From the NCBI RefSeq assembly GCF_900167105.1, contig NZ_FUXE01000002.1, forward strand, positions 1 through 64,000: DNA of 64,000 nt, read 5' to 3'. The DNA comes from Porphyromonas circumdentaria (GTDB lineage Bacteria > Bacteroidota > Bacteroidia > Bacteroidales > Porphyromonadaceae). This document shows positions 18,247 to 28,500 of the stretch, piece by piece. The notes below the pieces were generated by a model. It did not search any database. It saw only the letters and a program-made list of their open reading frames with translations, and was not told the DNA's origin. Both the position numbers and the translations under genes were made by a program. Positions within the stretch are counted from its first letter, which is position 1. Every line of letters begins with the position of its first letter.

Positions 18247-19248
18247 GTGTTTTATCAAAAACGACAGAAGGGCGTGCAAAAAATACTTATTACGGGGGGA
18301 GCTGGTTTTATAGGTTCCAATTTGTGTGAGTTCTTCTTGCAAGAGGGTAACACAATAGTTTGTTTGGACAATTTCTCCACTGGAAAAAGAGAAAATATCG
18401 AAGCTTTTATGGGAAATCCCTCTTTCGTTCTTATTGAAGGAGATATTCGAAATCTTGAAGATTGTAAAAAAGCCTGTACTGAGGTAGATTACGTTTTACA
18501 CGAAGCAGCCTTGGGTTCTGTACCTCGCTCCATAAAAGATCCTATAACCACCAATGAAGTGAATGTTGGGGGCTTCCTAAATATGTTAGTTGCAGCTCGA
18601 GATGCAGGAGTGAAGCGGTTTGTATTTGCTGCCAGCTCCTCCACTTATGGCGATAGCATCACTCTCCCCAAGGTAGAGGAAGTTATAGGAAAACCTCTTA
18701 GCCCTTATGCTATCACAAAATATGTCAATGAGTTGTATGCCGATGTATTTGCCCGTACATACGGTATAGAATATATCGGCCTGCGTTACTTCAATGTTTT
18801 TGGTCGTCGTCAAGACCCACATGGAGCTTATGCCGCAGTAATACCCCTGTTTGTCAAAATGCTTATGAACCATCAATCTCCTATAATTAATGGTGATGGA
18901 GAGTATAGTAGAGATTTTACCTATATAGACAACGTGATACTCATGAACAAACTTGCGATAGCAACTTCTAATCCCAACGCTGTGAATCAGGTCTACAATA
19001 CGGCATTTGGAGAGCAGACGACACTAAATCAGCTTTTAGTTCTTCTCAAAAAGAATTTAGGGAGATTCGATACCTCTATAAAGAGCATAGAGGCTATCCA
19101 TGGTCCCAATAGAACTGGGGATATCCCCCACTCTTTGGCCTCTATAGAGAAAGCACGCACTCTTTTGGGGTATACCCCAGAGTTTTCCATGGCTAAGGGA
19201 TTAGAGGCTTGCTGTGAGTGGTACTGGGAAAACTTAAAGAGTTTATAG
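18247..19248 (+). CDS. NAD-dependent sugar-nucleotide epimerase, TviC/WbpP type
   Basis: An extended short-chain dehydrogenase of 333 residues. The NAD-binding glycine motif GGAGFIGSN is at residues 17-25 and the catalytic Tyr/Lys in SPYAITKYVNELYADVF, with the Ser/Thr in FAASSSTYGDS. LRYFNVFGRRQDPHGAYAAVIPLFV is typical of UDP-N-acetylglucosamine (or -uronic acid) 4-epimerases such as WbpP and TviC. Its partner downstream is a TviB/WbpA-type dehydrogenase, so the pair could make UDP-N-acetylgalactosaminuronic acid for a surface polysaccharide. No ATG is available at the 5' end; GTG at 18247 is used here, and GTG at 18274 (MQKILITGGAGF) is a good alternative. Confidence 0.85.
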   Translation: MFYQKRQKGVQKILITGGAGFIGSNLCEFFLQEGNTIVCLDNFSTGKRENIEAFMGNPSFVLIEGDIRNLEDCKKACTEVDYVLHEAALGSVPRSIKDPITTNEVNVGGFLNMLVAARDAGVKRFVFAASSSTYGDSITLPKVEEVIGKPLSPYAITKYVNELYADVFARTYGIEYIGLRYFNVFGRRQDPHGAYAAVIPLFVKMLMNHQSPIINGDGEYSRDFTYIDNVILMNKLAIATSNPNAVNQVYNTAFGEQTTLNQLLVLLKKNLGRFDTSIKSIEAIHGPNRTGDIPHSLASIEKARTLLGYTPEFSMAKGLEACCEWYWENLKSL

Positions 19249-19324
19249 TTTAAGGTTTTCGATTTGATTACGCCATAGTTTGTAGTTGTACTGAAGTATT
19301 TTCGAAGTAAATAGTTTTAGATAT

Positions 19325-20596
19325 ATGAACGAGACAAAGATTGCTGTTATAGGTCTTGGCTATGTAGGATTACCTTTAGCTCGTCTTTTTTCCACAAAAT
19401 ACCCTACCATTGGCTTTGATTTAAATGAGGCTCGTTGTAAAGAAATAATGCAGGGACATGATGCAACTCTGGAAGTTGCAGATGAACTTTTGCAAGAAGC
19501 GATAGATAAACATGGCTTTAGATGTACCTCAGATATCGAACAACTGCGCTCCTGCAATTTTTATGTCGTAGCTGTACCTACCCCCGTAGATAGAGACAAT
19601 CGTCCAGACCTCTCTCCTCTCATTGGAGCGAGCAATACTGTAGGAAAGGTTATTTCTAAGGGAGATATTGTGGTCTATGAATCTACCGTTTACCCTGGAG
19701 TTACAGAAGATGAATGCATTCCCGTTGTGGAGAAAGTTTCGGGTCTCGTTTTCAACCGAGATTTCTTTGCAGGCTACTCTCCCGAGCGTATCAACCCAGG
19801 CGATAAAGAGCATACCGTAGAAAAGATAAAGAAAGTAACTTCTGGCTCAACCCTCGAAGTTGGGAAAATAATCGATGCCATCTATGCTTCTGTTATAGAA
19901 GCGGGAACGCATCTTGCCCCGAGTATTAAGGTGGCAGAAGCAGCCAAAGTAATTGAAAACTCACAACGAGACATAAACATAGCCTTTGTAAACGAGTTGT
20001 CAAAGATATTTACTCGCATGGGAATAGACACCCAAGATGTTTTAGAGGCTGCTGGTACGAAATGGAATTTTTTACCCTTTAAGCCAGGACTTGTTGGGGG
20101 GCACTGCATAGGGGTAGACCCCTACTACTTAGCTCAATGTGCACAACGCTACGGATATAATCCAGAGATCATACTGGCAGGCCGTCGTTTGAATGATAGC
20201 ATGGGGGAATATGTAGCAGAACAAGTGGTTAAGTTAATGCTCAAAAAAGGGATACAAGTCTTTAATTCTCACATCCTTATTATGGGCTTTACTTTCAAAG
20301 AAAATTGTCCCGATGTACGCAATACAAAAGTTATAGATATCGTAAGAACACTCAGCGAATACAGTGTTAATGTTTCGATATACGATCCCTGTGCAGATGC
20401 ACCAATGGCCCAGCAAGAATATAATGTGGACATAATGAACCAACTACCTCATCGGCAGAAATATGATGCCATTATAATTGCCGTAGCTCATAAAGAGTTT
20501 TCAGAAATCGACATCGAACTCTTTAGATGTGCCAACTCTATCGTGTTTGACGTGAAGTCTTTCTTCGGAACAAAAAAATACGATGGGAGACTATAA
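19325..20596 (+). CDS. UDP-N-acetylhexosamine 6-dehydrogenase, TviB/WbpA type
   Basis: A 423-residue nucleotide-sugar dehydrogenase that oxidises C6 of a UDP-sugar to the uronic acid in two NAD-dependent steps. It shows the N-terminal Rossmann motif [47 protein letters not shown], the [17 protein letters not shown] block and the catalytic cysteine in [36 protein letters not shown] and the [20 protein letters not shown] segment fit the UDP-GlcNAc/GalNAc dehydrogenase branch (VipA/TviB, WbpA/WbpO) rather than UDP-glucose dehydrogenase. It follows the epimerase by 76 bases on the same strand. Substrate is inferred from family resemblance. Confidence 0.87.
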   Translation: MNETKIAVIGLGYVGLPLARLFSTKYPTIGFDLNEARCKEIMQGHDATLEVADELLQEAIDKHGFRCTSDIEQLRSCNFYVVAVPTPVDRDNRPDLSPLIGASNTVGKVISKGDIVVYESTVYPGVTEDECIPVVEKVSGLVFNRDFFAGYSPERINPGDKEHTVEKIKKVTSGSTLEVGKIIDAIYASVIEAGTHLAPSIKVAEAAKVIENSQRDINIAFVNELSKIFTRMGIDTQDVLEAAGTKWNFLPFKPGLVGGHCIGVDPYYLAQCAQRYGYNPEIILAGRRLNDSMGEYVAEQVVKLMLKKGIQVFNSHILIMGFTFKENCPDVRNTKVIDIVRTLSEYSVNVSIYDPCADAPMAQQEYNVDIMNQLPHRQKYDAIIIAVAHKEFSEIDIELFRCANSIVFDVKSFFGTKKYDGRL

Positions 20597-20739
20597 GGAT
20601 ACCCTCCTCTTCTTACACCTTATTTGAGCGGTGCCTTATATCTAAAGACATCCTACAAAGTCCCCTCTTGAAAAGAAGAGCCTTTTCCCCAAAGAGGCTT
20701 TCCCAAAGATCTCCATTATATCCAGATAAGAGATACAAG

Positions 20740-20774
20740 AAAAGGGTATTGCCGTTAAGCAACACCCTTTTACT
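20740..20774. terminator. Bidirectional terminator between convergent genes
   Basis: AAAAGGGT (20740-20747) pairs with ACCCTTTT (20764-20771), with TTGC/GCAA continuing the stem inside. It lies between the dehydrogenase (plus) and the LRR gene (minus). Confidence 0.8.
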
Positions 20775-20828
20775 ATACCAACGGGAATCGTATACAAATT
20801 CCCTACAAAGGGAGCAATAGCCCCTCTT

Positions 20829-22859
20829 TTAGCGTTTTACAGATACTCGTAAAGCTTTTCCCCCTACCGTAACTACGTAAAGTCCAGAGTTAAACGCACG
20901 TGTATCCAGAGTAAGCGTACCTTCTGCACCAACAACTCCTCTGTGTAGCAGCAATCCTTCCATCGAATAAACCAAAACTTCTGCATAGGGAGTTGCGTTT
21001 ATTTCGATGTAATCGGTTGCTGGATTGGGATACAAGATTACAGCTCCTGCCTCTGCGACCTCTTCTACACTTGTTATCTCTCCAAACTTGGCAATAACTT
21101 CCGTATTAGCCTCTACTTTGAAAGTCTTAGACTCTGTTATATCTACGCCTCCTGCTAAAAGCTGCTTTAGCTCGTGTTTATCATCCTTAGGAGTAGCCAC
21201 TATTGAGAGGATGCTCCCCTTCTCTACTGCTGTAAGGTCTACAAACTCGTCTTCTAAGGCAATCGTTCCCCAATCATCTCCTTTCAAAGTAACAGTATAG
21301 GTGGGCAACAAATCTACCCCAGCATATTCGATAGCCTCATCTTTTACTTCAGTTTGACTATTCCAATCGAAAACAATCCAGTTTTTACCCGTAAAGAGCT
21401 GTACATGGTCTTTTAAGCAACGATTGGTCTCTTCAGCATCTTTCCCGTTAACGATATAGAGCATTCCCTTCATACCAAAATGACTCGGGTGATTGCGAAT
21501 AACCTCTGCCATCTTAGCCATAGCACCATACTTTATTCTATTAGAGTAACAAATCAACTCTGACAAAGCTTGCTGTGCTGTTAAGTCAATATATGATAGA
21601 AGATTGCGACTACAATTTAGAGAAGTAAGAGCCTTGTTTTGAGAGAGGTCTAAACGTTTAATCCTATTTCCCGCACAAGAGAGCGTACCTAAAGTCTTGT
21701 TACTACTCAAATCCAATGAAACAATCTCATTGTTGGCACAAGAGAGGTCGGTCAATTTTTTATTAGAGGAGAGATTTATGGTCTTTAGTTTGTTGTTAGA
21801 GCAAGATAAAGTTTGAAGCTCTATGATAGAAGAAACATCTAAATCTTCCAAAAGATTCTCATTACACTCGAGAAGAACTGCTCCTGTTATGTTCTTTAAA
21901 TCCAATGCTTTAATCTTGTTATCACTACAGTAAATCTGATTTATCGCCGTTACATTTTTCAAGATTAACTCTTCGATCTGATTGTTGGAGCAATTCAAAG
22001 AAGAGAGAACAGCATTGTTTGACAAGTCTAACTTCTTAAGCTTATTATTGTAGCAACTAAAAGAGGAAAGTGCTTTATTTTCACTCAGATCTATCGCTTC
22101 TAATTGGTTGTCTGAGCAGCTAACATCTTTAAGCGAGGGACAAGACTTCAAAGAAAGCTCCGTAAGGCGATTGTTGGAGCAGCGGAGTTCTTTCAAGGCC
22201 TTATTGTTTGTCAAATCTAAACTCGAGAGACGGTTATTTATACAGATTAAACTTTGTAGCCCCGTCGCTTGAGACAAATCTAAACTCTCCAGTTTATTGT
22301 CGGAACAAGTCAATACTTCAAGACTTGTGCACCCTGTCAAATTGATTTTCTTGAGCGCATTCTTGGGAGCGTAAAGACGAGAAAGTTCTGAACAACCAGA
22401 GACATTTATTTCTTCCAAATTGTTCGCTTTGTCGCTTCCGCCACAGTACAACTCTTGCAAACTGGGACAAGAGCTAAAGTCGAGTACCTTGAAAAAGTTC
22501 TCGCCAGCATCGAACTCTTGTAGATTGGCACAATTTTCAAACGTTGCCTCAGAAAAAGAGAGTGTAGAGGTCTTTATCTTTTTGATACTTCCCCTAATTA
22601 CAATGGTTTCATCCGCTACCTTGTACCATATATAACGTGAGTTCTCCCATTGGACATCGTCCTGAACTCCCGTAATAGTAACATCATCTTCAAGAGCTGT
22701 TATTTGTAGCATTATCTTTTCCCCCAAAGCCTTAGTTGTTTTTAGCGTAACAACGGCTGGTTGGTTCTCTGCATGAGCGGTAAAAGCAGAGAGTCCGAAC
22801 AAGACAACTGCACTCATAAGCAAAGTAGTGCACACTCTTTTAAGTAATTCTTTGTTCAT
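20829..22859 (-). CDS. Leucine-rich-repeat protein secreted by T9SS
   Basis: A 676-residue exported protein. After a signal peptide (to about residue 30, AFTAHA) and a short beta-rich lead-in, residues 110-450 form about 16 leucine-rich repeats of 21 residues with the pattern LDLSxNxxLxxLxCSxNxL. Each repeat carries a cysteine at the same place, so a cysteine ladder runs along the solenoid. Residues 450-590 include a TYTVTLKGDDWGTI module like those in adhesins. The last 75 residues (VILYPNPATDYIEIN...LYVVTVGGKALRVSVKR) are a type A T9SS sorting domain. The protein should be released or attached to the cell surface and bind a host or bacterial ligand; which one is unknown. Confidence 0.9.
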   Translation of the reverse strand: MNKELLKRVCTTLLMSAVVLFGLSAFTAHAENQPAVVTLKTTKALGEKIMLQITALEDDVTITGVQDDVQWENSRYIWYKVADETIVIRGSIKKIKTSTLSFSEATFENCANLQEFDAGENFFKVLDFSSCPSLQELYCGGSDKANNLEEINVSGCSELSRLYAPKNALKKINLTGCTSLEVLTCSDNKLESLDLSQATGLQSLICINNRLSSLDLTNNKALKELRCSNNRLTELSLKSCPSLKDVSCSDNQLEAIDLSENKALSSFSCYNNKLKKLDLSNNAVLSSLNCSNNQIEELILKNVTAINQIYCSDNKIKALDLKNITGAVLLECNENLLEDLDVSSIIELQTLSCSNNKLKTINLSSNKKLTDLSCANNEIVSLDLSSNKTLGTLSCAGNRIKRLDLSQNKALTSLNCSRNLLSYIDLTAQQALSELICYSNRIKYGAMAKMAEVIRNHPSHFGMKGMLYIVNGKDAEETNRCLKDHVQLFTGKNWIVFDWNSQTEVKDEAIEYAGVDLLPTYTVTLKGDDWGTIALEDEFVDLTAVEKGSILSIVATPKDDKHELKQLLAGGVDITESKTFKVEANTEVIAKFGEITSVEEVAEAGAVILYPNPATDYIEINATPYAEVLVYSMEGLLLHRGVVGAEGTLTLDTRAFNSGLYVVTVGGKALRVSVKR

Positions 22860-22990
22860 AGTATTTCAACGATTAATTAATACCTAAATCCCTAAACATA
22901 TTCCTAATAAAAATATAGAACATTATTGTACGAACAGAAAAGTATCAAAACGATTCTACTTCCCCACCTAATAAATGCCCTACTCTAAAG

Positions 22991-23021
22991 CAAAGATATA
23001 AACTAATATTATAGAGAACAA
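22991..23021 (-). promoter_or_regulatory. Promoter of the LRR protein gene
   Basis: On the minus strand CTTG (TTG at 23021-23019), 20 bases, TATCTTTG (22998-22991). It implies a leader of about 125 bases. Confidence 0.65.
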
Positions 23022-23393
23022 GCTAATTGTCTTAAAAAGAGAAGATATACCTAAGAATAATGAATCTTCCCAGATTAGATAGTTCCAAATAAAAGGAGAC
23101 TCTTCCCATTCCTAAAATATAGTACAAAAAAGCTCTAATCTCCATAAAGAGAACTTTGGGTATCACTCCACTGCATGCTACCATCGTAATAGTTGCATCA
23201 AAGGAGTACCTAATGGGTCAGATAATATAGAGGCTAACAAACTGGAAAAACAAAAATGGCACAACAGACAATCCATTATGCACTTCTCCTCAACAGCTAA
23301 GCCACTAAATGCGGTATCGCCTCACAAGAAAAATCTCTTTTCAGTACTAAAAAGCGAAAAAGGCACGTGCTAAAACAGTTTTAGACATATGTA

Positions 23394-23484
23394 TTTCTTT
23401 ATACGCAATCTGCGTATATATATTTACAGATTGCATATACATATATTTAACTTGAATATATGTATATTCAGATTACGTATAGAA
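23394..23484. repeat. Intergenic palindromic element, copy 2 (three 21-bp units)
   Basis: Imperfect terminal inverted repeats (TTTCTTTATACGCAATCTG against the complement of CAGATTACGTATAGAAA) enclose three exact 21-bp units starting at 23412, 23433 and 23454. Units end ACAGATT, TTAACTT and TCAGATT. Confidence 0.85.
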
Positions 23485-23886
23485 AAATAGATGTAAGTAA
23501 ATGACTTTTAGGCTATGTATAAAGTATTTTTTCTATCCGTTCGATACAGTTTTGAAACAAGCATGTAGCATAGCATTAGCAGTGTTACATCTCTGGAGAA
23601 TATAAGATACACAGCTATCCAGCAGTACTCCCTTCACTTAGATTACCCTCAACCTACGAGTTCGCTTATGTTCTCGTTTAGCCTCCATCTATCCAAAGGC
23701 ATTGTATTACCCTACCCTCTGCAAGGCAACTATTACGATTGCAACATACTGCACAACCCCGCAAAAGCTCTATTTAATGCAACTTTTGAGAGGCTATACC
23801 ACACTATCATTTTTGCTGAGCCTTAGCAAGAAGAAGAAAAGTAGATTTTTGCTCCTCTCGGGAATACGCTCTACCAATAAATGTAC

Positions 23887-23894
23887 TATCTTTG
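23887..23894 (+). promoter_or_regulatory. Candidate -7 element upstream of pntA
   Basis: TATCTTTG matches TAnnTTTG, 113 bases before the start at 24008; the -33 part is unclear. Confidence 0.4.
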
Positions 23895-24007
23895 CCTCGA
23901 AACCAAGAGCTCTTTTTACGATGCCCTCACTTTGTTTTGAAGAGCTGCGAACTGTGAGTACGCGAGTTTTTATACAATTCAATAATTAACTATATAAGAA
24001 TAAAATC

Positions 24008-25165
24008 ATGATCATTGGTGTTCCAAAAGAGATTATGCACGAGGAAGCTCGTGTAGCTGCTAGCCCTGAGGCTGTAGCAAAATATGTTGCAGATGGCTTT
24101 ACTGTATTGTTTGAAAAAGGAGCTGGAGAAGGTGCTTTCTATCACGATGAAGAGTATGCTAAGGCTGGCGCACAGCTAATCGACGGACCCAAAGAGGTGT
24201 ACGATCGTAGCGATATTATCATCAAGGTAAAAGAACCTTTGTTCAACGAAAAGCTGAACGTTCACGAAATCGATATGATGCACAAAGGGCAGTATATCAT
24301 TACGTTTATCCACCCTGCCTCTCCTGTAAACCACGATATGGTACGCAAGATGGCTGCTCAAGGAGTTATCGGTCTCACATTGGATGGTGTACCACGTATT
24401 TCACGTGCACAAAACTTAGATGCTCTTACCTCTATGAGTACATGTGCAGGTTATAAGGGCATTTTGATGGCTGCCAACGATGTGGCAAGCTTCTTCCCTC
24501 AGATGTTTACAGCGGTAGGTCAGATACAGCCTCTCAAAGTTATGGTTATCGGTGTCGGTGTGGCAGGATTACAAGCTCTGGCTACAGCGAAGCGTTTAGG
24601 AGCTATTACCTATGCTGCCGATATTCGCCCCGCTGCGGCAGAACAAGCAACCAGCTTGGGAGCCAAAATCGTAGAGACAGGAGTACCTGCAGACTTGGCT
24701 ATTGCAGAGGGTGGATACGCTAAACACCTACCCGAAGAATGGTTGGTAAAAGAGAGAGCAGCCTTGAGAGATGCTATTAAGGAAATGGATGTAGTTTTCT
24801 GTAGTGCCCTCGTTCCTGGTAAGATTGCTCCTATCATCATCACCGAAGAGATGGTAAAAGAGATGAAACCTGGCTCTGTAATCGTTGATATCTCTATTGA
24901 CCAAGGTGGTAACTGTGCTATTACGCCTGCTGGTAAGCGTGAGGTAAAACATGGTGTGGTTCTGGAGGGTATCAAAAACATCCCAGGTCTTTTGCCCAAG
25001 AGCTCTACATGGATGTTCTCTCAAAACATGTACAACCTTGTTAAATATCTCGTTAAAGACGGTAAGATGCATCTCGATATGGAAGATGAAGTATGCCGTA
25101 AGATTTTGGTTACACGCGACGGAAAAGTGGTTCATGAAGGAACACTCGAAGCAATGGGTCAATAA
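24008..25165 (+). CDS. pntAA: NAD(P) transhydrogenase subunit alpha, part 1 (dI domain)
   Basis: A 385-residue soluble dI subunit that binds NAD(H) in the proton-translocating transhydrogenase. It starts MIIGVPKEIMHEEARVAASPEAVAKYV, the alanine-dehydrogenase-like N-terminus, and has the Rossmann motif VIGVGVAGLQALATAKRLGA near residues 181-200 and DISIDQGGNCAIT. The split form (alpha-1, alpha-2, beta as three genes) is known from Rhodospirillum rubrum. dI passes hydride to the NADP(H)-binding dIII of PntB. It lies upstream of the alpha-2 and beta genes; a hairpin with a T-rich tail in the 122-base gap may lower downstream expression. Confidence 0.94.
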   Translation: MIIGVPKEIMHEEARVAASPEAVAKYVADGFTVLFEKGAGEGAFYHDEEYAKAGAQLIDGPKEVYDRSDIIIKVKEPLFNEKLNVHEIDMMHKGQYIITFIHPASPVNHDMVRKMAAQGVIGLTLDGVPRISRAQNLDALTSMSTCAGYKGILMAANDVASFFPQMFTAVGQIQPLKVMVIGVGVAGLQALATAKRLGAITYAADIRPAAAEQATSLGAKIVETGVPADLAIAEGGYAKHLPEEWLVKERAALRDAIKEMDVVFCSALVPGKIAPIIITEEMVKEMKPGSVIVDISIDQGGNCAITPAGKREVKHGVVLEGIKNIPGLLPKSSTWMFSQNMYNLVKYLVKDGKMHLDMEDEVCRKILVTRDGKVVHEGTLEAMGQ

Positions 25166-25196
25166 CTTTGATCCCTATGCACTATAACTAAAGATC

Positions 25197-25250
25197 GAAT
25201 CATCCCCTCCTTTTCTTTAATTATGGGGGATGGTTCGTTCTTTTTATTTT
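25197..25250 (+). terminator. Terminator-like hairpin between pntAA and pntAB
   Basis: GAATCATCCCC (25197-25207) pairs over 11 bases with GGGGATGGTTC (25226-25236), followed by GTTCTTTTTATTTT. Lying inside an operon, it may act as a partial terminator. Confidence 0.75.
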
Positions 25251-25287
25251 ACAGTAAAGGGAAAAATCACTACATAGAAGTAAAGAA

Positions 25288-25590
25288 ATGAGTCCGTTGA
25301 TATTAATCCTTGTCTTTCTGGTAGCCACTATCGTTGGCTATTTTCTCATAAAAAATGTTCCAAGCCTTCTGCACACCCCTCTTATGTCTGGAATGAATGC
25401 ACTCTCTGGAGTAACATTGGTGGGGGCTTTGGCAGCAACTGGTCTGGCAGTACTTTTAGACCACTCCGTATGGGGGCAGGTTATAGGAGGCTTAGCCATA
25501 ATTTTGGCCACCATAAATGTGGTGGGTGGTTTTGGTGTAACGCACCGTATGCTCCGCATGTTCAAACAGAAAAAGAAAACCGATAAGTAA
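25288..25590 (+). CDS. pntAB: NAD(P) transhydrogenase subunit alpha, part 2 (dII helices)
   Basis: A 100-residue membrane protein with three helices, the alpha-subunit share of the proton-conducting dII domain. It carries the family block VPSLLHTPLMSGMNALSGVTLVGAL (residues 24-48). At the place where Thermus thermophilus has a membrane histidine (NAIHG, by memory) this protein has serine (S40), as does E. coli. It ends in a basic segment (RMFKQKKKTDK). pntB begins nine bases after its stop. Confidence 0.92.
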   Translation: MSPLILILVFLVATIVGYFLIKNVPSLLHTPLMSGMNALSGVTLVGALAATGLAVLLDHSVWGQVIGGLAIILATINVVGGFGVTHRMLRMFKQKKKTDK

Positions 25591-25598
25591 GATTTTTT

Positions 25599-28500
25599 AT
25601 GGATACTCTATATATCATTATCTGTGCCGTACTCTCTCTCTTGGTGATGCTCGGCATATCTTTTATGAGCAAGGTACCTCGTGCTTCCTTTGGGAATTTA
25701 TTGAGTGCTTTTGCCATACTTTTCGGTGTTGTGTTTACTCTTTTAACTACAAAAAACAGTGATGGCACACCCATTATTACAGCGTGGACACTCTACCCCT
25801 CTATTATCATAGGAGCTCTCATCGGGGGGCTTTTTGCACAGCGTGTGCGAATGATACAGATGCCTCAATTGGTTGCTTTACTTAACGGATTAGGAGGGGC
25901 GGCTTCGGCACTGGTAGGTATCCTCTCAGTAGCAGGTATTGGCAATATATCTTCCGAGCAACAGGGAGCTTTCGAACTCCTAACAGGTTATCTCGCCATC
26001 GGTGTGGGTATGATTACCCTCGTGGGCAGCCTTGTTGCAGCGGGGAAATTACACCGTTTACTGTCTCAAAGACCTCAAGTGTGGGCCTATCACTCCATGG
26101 TGACCATGCTCTCTTTGGCAGTTTTGGCTATATTCATACTGGTGGGGACTTTCAGTGGAGCAAAAGATACTCCTCTTTTCTGGCTCGTTATAGGTACTAC
26201 TCTTTTCTCTTCTATCTTCGGGCTCTATTTCTCTGTCCGTGTAGGGGGGGCAGATATGCCTATCACTATATCTTTGCTCAACTCTTTAAGTGGGGTGGCA
26301 GGAGCCATAGCAGGTATGGCTATCAACAACGTACTTTTGGTAGCAGTGGGAGGTATTGTTGGAGCATCGGGATTGCTTTTAACGCAAATTATGTGTAGAG
26401 CTATGAACCGTAGTCTTCTCTCCATTCTGCTCGGTGGCAAAAGTTCTGCTCCTCTTAAGAAACCTACTTCTGCCCCCAAAACAGGAATTCCATCGACGAC
26501 AAATACAGTAGCAGAGAAAAAAGAAGTTTCTGCAGGAGCTGTATTGGCACACGCCAAAGAGGTAATCATCGTACCAGGATATGGTATGGCATTGGCACAA
26601 GCACAGCACGAAGTAAAGCAGTTGGCAGACAAGTTACGCTCCGAAGGAGCTCGCGTGCGTTTTGCTATCCACCCTGTAGCAGGTCGTATGCCAGGACATA
26701 TGAATGTACTTTTGGCAGAGGCTAACGTACCCTATGAAGATCTCTACGAAATGGAGGCTATCAATGATGACTTCGCCAAGTGCGATGCTGTCGTAGTTAT
26801 CGGAGCTAACGACGTATTGAACCCTGCAGCTCGCGATGCCGAGGGAACTCCTATTTACGAAATGCCTGTACTCAATGTAGATAAAGCTCCTTTTGTTGTA
26901 ATCTGCAACTATGACCTCAAACCAGGTTATGCAGGAGTTGATAACCCATTATACTTCAGAAAAGAGGGCGTTGCTCTTATGACAGGCGATGCCAAGGAAT
27001 CTCTTGCTCAACTCACTACTCTGTTACAACAAGCTAAACGAAAAGAAGCTCCCAAGACAAAACAAGAAACGGGCGTAAGTGATGCCAATCGTTTGGCAAA
27101 TGCTAAGAGGGTTATTATCGTTCCTGGCTACGGTATGGCATTGGCACAAGCACAGCATGAGGTGAAACAGCTGGCAGACAAGCTCCGCTCCAATGGTGCA
27201 GAAGTGCGTTTTGCTATCCACCCTGTAGCAGGTCGTATGCCAGGACACATGAATGTGCTTTTGGCAGAGGCTAACGTGCCCTATGAAGATCTCTACGAAA
27301 TGGAGGCTATCAACGATGACTTCGCCAAGTGCGATGCTGTTGTAGTTATCGGAGCTAACGACGTTTTAAACCCTGCTGCACGAGAGGCAGAAGGTACTCC
27401 TATCTATGGTATGCCCGTACTGAACGTAGACAAAGCTCCCTTTGTGGTTATTTGTAACTACGACTTAAAACCAGGATATGCAGGAGTTGATAACTCTCTT
27501 TATACACGTTCCGAAGGCATTTGGCTACTCACAGGCGATGCTAAAGAAAGCCTTGCACATCTTTTGAATGCCGTACAAGGCGAGTGGGCTATACCTCACA
27601 TGCAGGAAGAGGCAGCCACAACCGAAATTACCCCTGGAGGGTATTTGCGATCGGCCAAGCGAGTTATCGTTGTACCTGGTTATGGCATGGCATTGGCACA
27701 AGCACAGCACGAAGTAAAGCAGTTAGCAGATAAACTTCGTTCTCATGGAGCCGATGTGCGCTTTGCTATCCACCCTGTAGCAGGTCGCATGCCAGGGCAC
27801 ATGAATGTGCTTTTGGCAGAGGCTAACGTGCCCTATGAAGATTTATACGAGATGGAGGCCATAAACGACGATTTTGCTACTTGCGATGCCGTAGTTGTTA
27901 TCGGAGCCAACGACGTTTTGAACCCCGCGGCACGAGAAGCAGAGGGTACTCCTATCTATGGTATGCCCGTACTCAATGTAGACCAAGCTCCCTATATAGT
28001 AATCTGTAACTATGACTTGAAGCCTGGCTATGCAGGAGTAGAAAATCCGCTCTATACACGTTCCGAGGGGGTTGCTCTTATGACGGGCGATGCCAAAGAG
28101 AGTGTGGCAAAACTATCTCAGCAAATTGATGAGTGGAAAGAGCATACTCCCTCCACAGCAAAAGCTACTTCCTCCCCAAACTCTTTTGAGATGTGGATGA
28201 AAGAAGCTAAGAATGTGATTATCGTACCAGGCTATGGTATGGCATTGGCACAAGCACAGCATGAGGTAAAACAGTTAGCCGATAAATTGCGCAACCGTGG
28301 AGCCGATGTACGCTTTGCCATCCACCCCGTGGCAGGTCGTATGCCAGGACACATGAACGTTCTTTTGGCAGAAGCGAATGTTCCCTATGAAGATCTCTAT
28401 GAAATGGAGGCAATCAATGGAGATTTTGCCAAAGCCGATCTTGCCATCGTAGTGGGTGCTAACGACGTTTTGAACCCTGCTGCTCGCGATGCCGAGGGGA

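Larger units (their letters stand above)
22860..24007. other. Long divergent intergenic region with repeat element copy 2
   Basis: 1.1 kb with no gene that I can support. It contains the LRR-gene promoter (22991-23021), the 21-bp-unit element (23394-23484) and a -7-like sequence before pntA (23887-23894). One open frame at 23702-23989 has no recognisable content. Confidence 0.6.

Noticed and set aside
23702-23989. 95-residue open frame in the gap before pntAA
   Set aside because: No domain, no promoter at the right place, and it covers the -7 element of pntAA.
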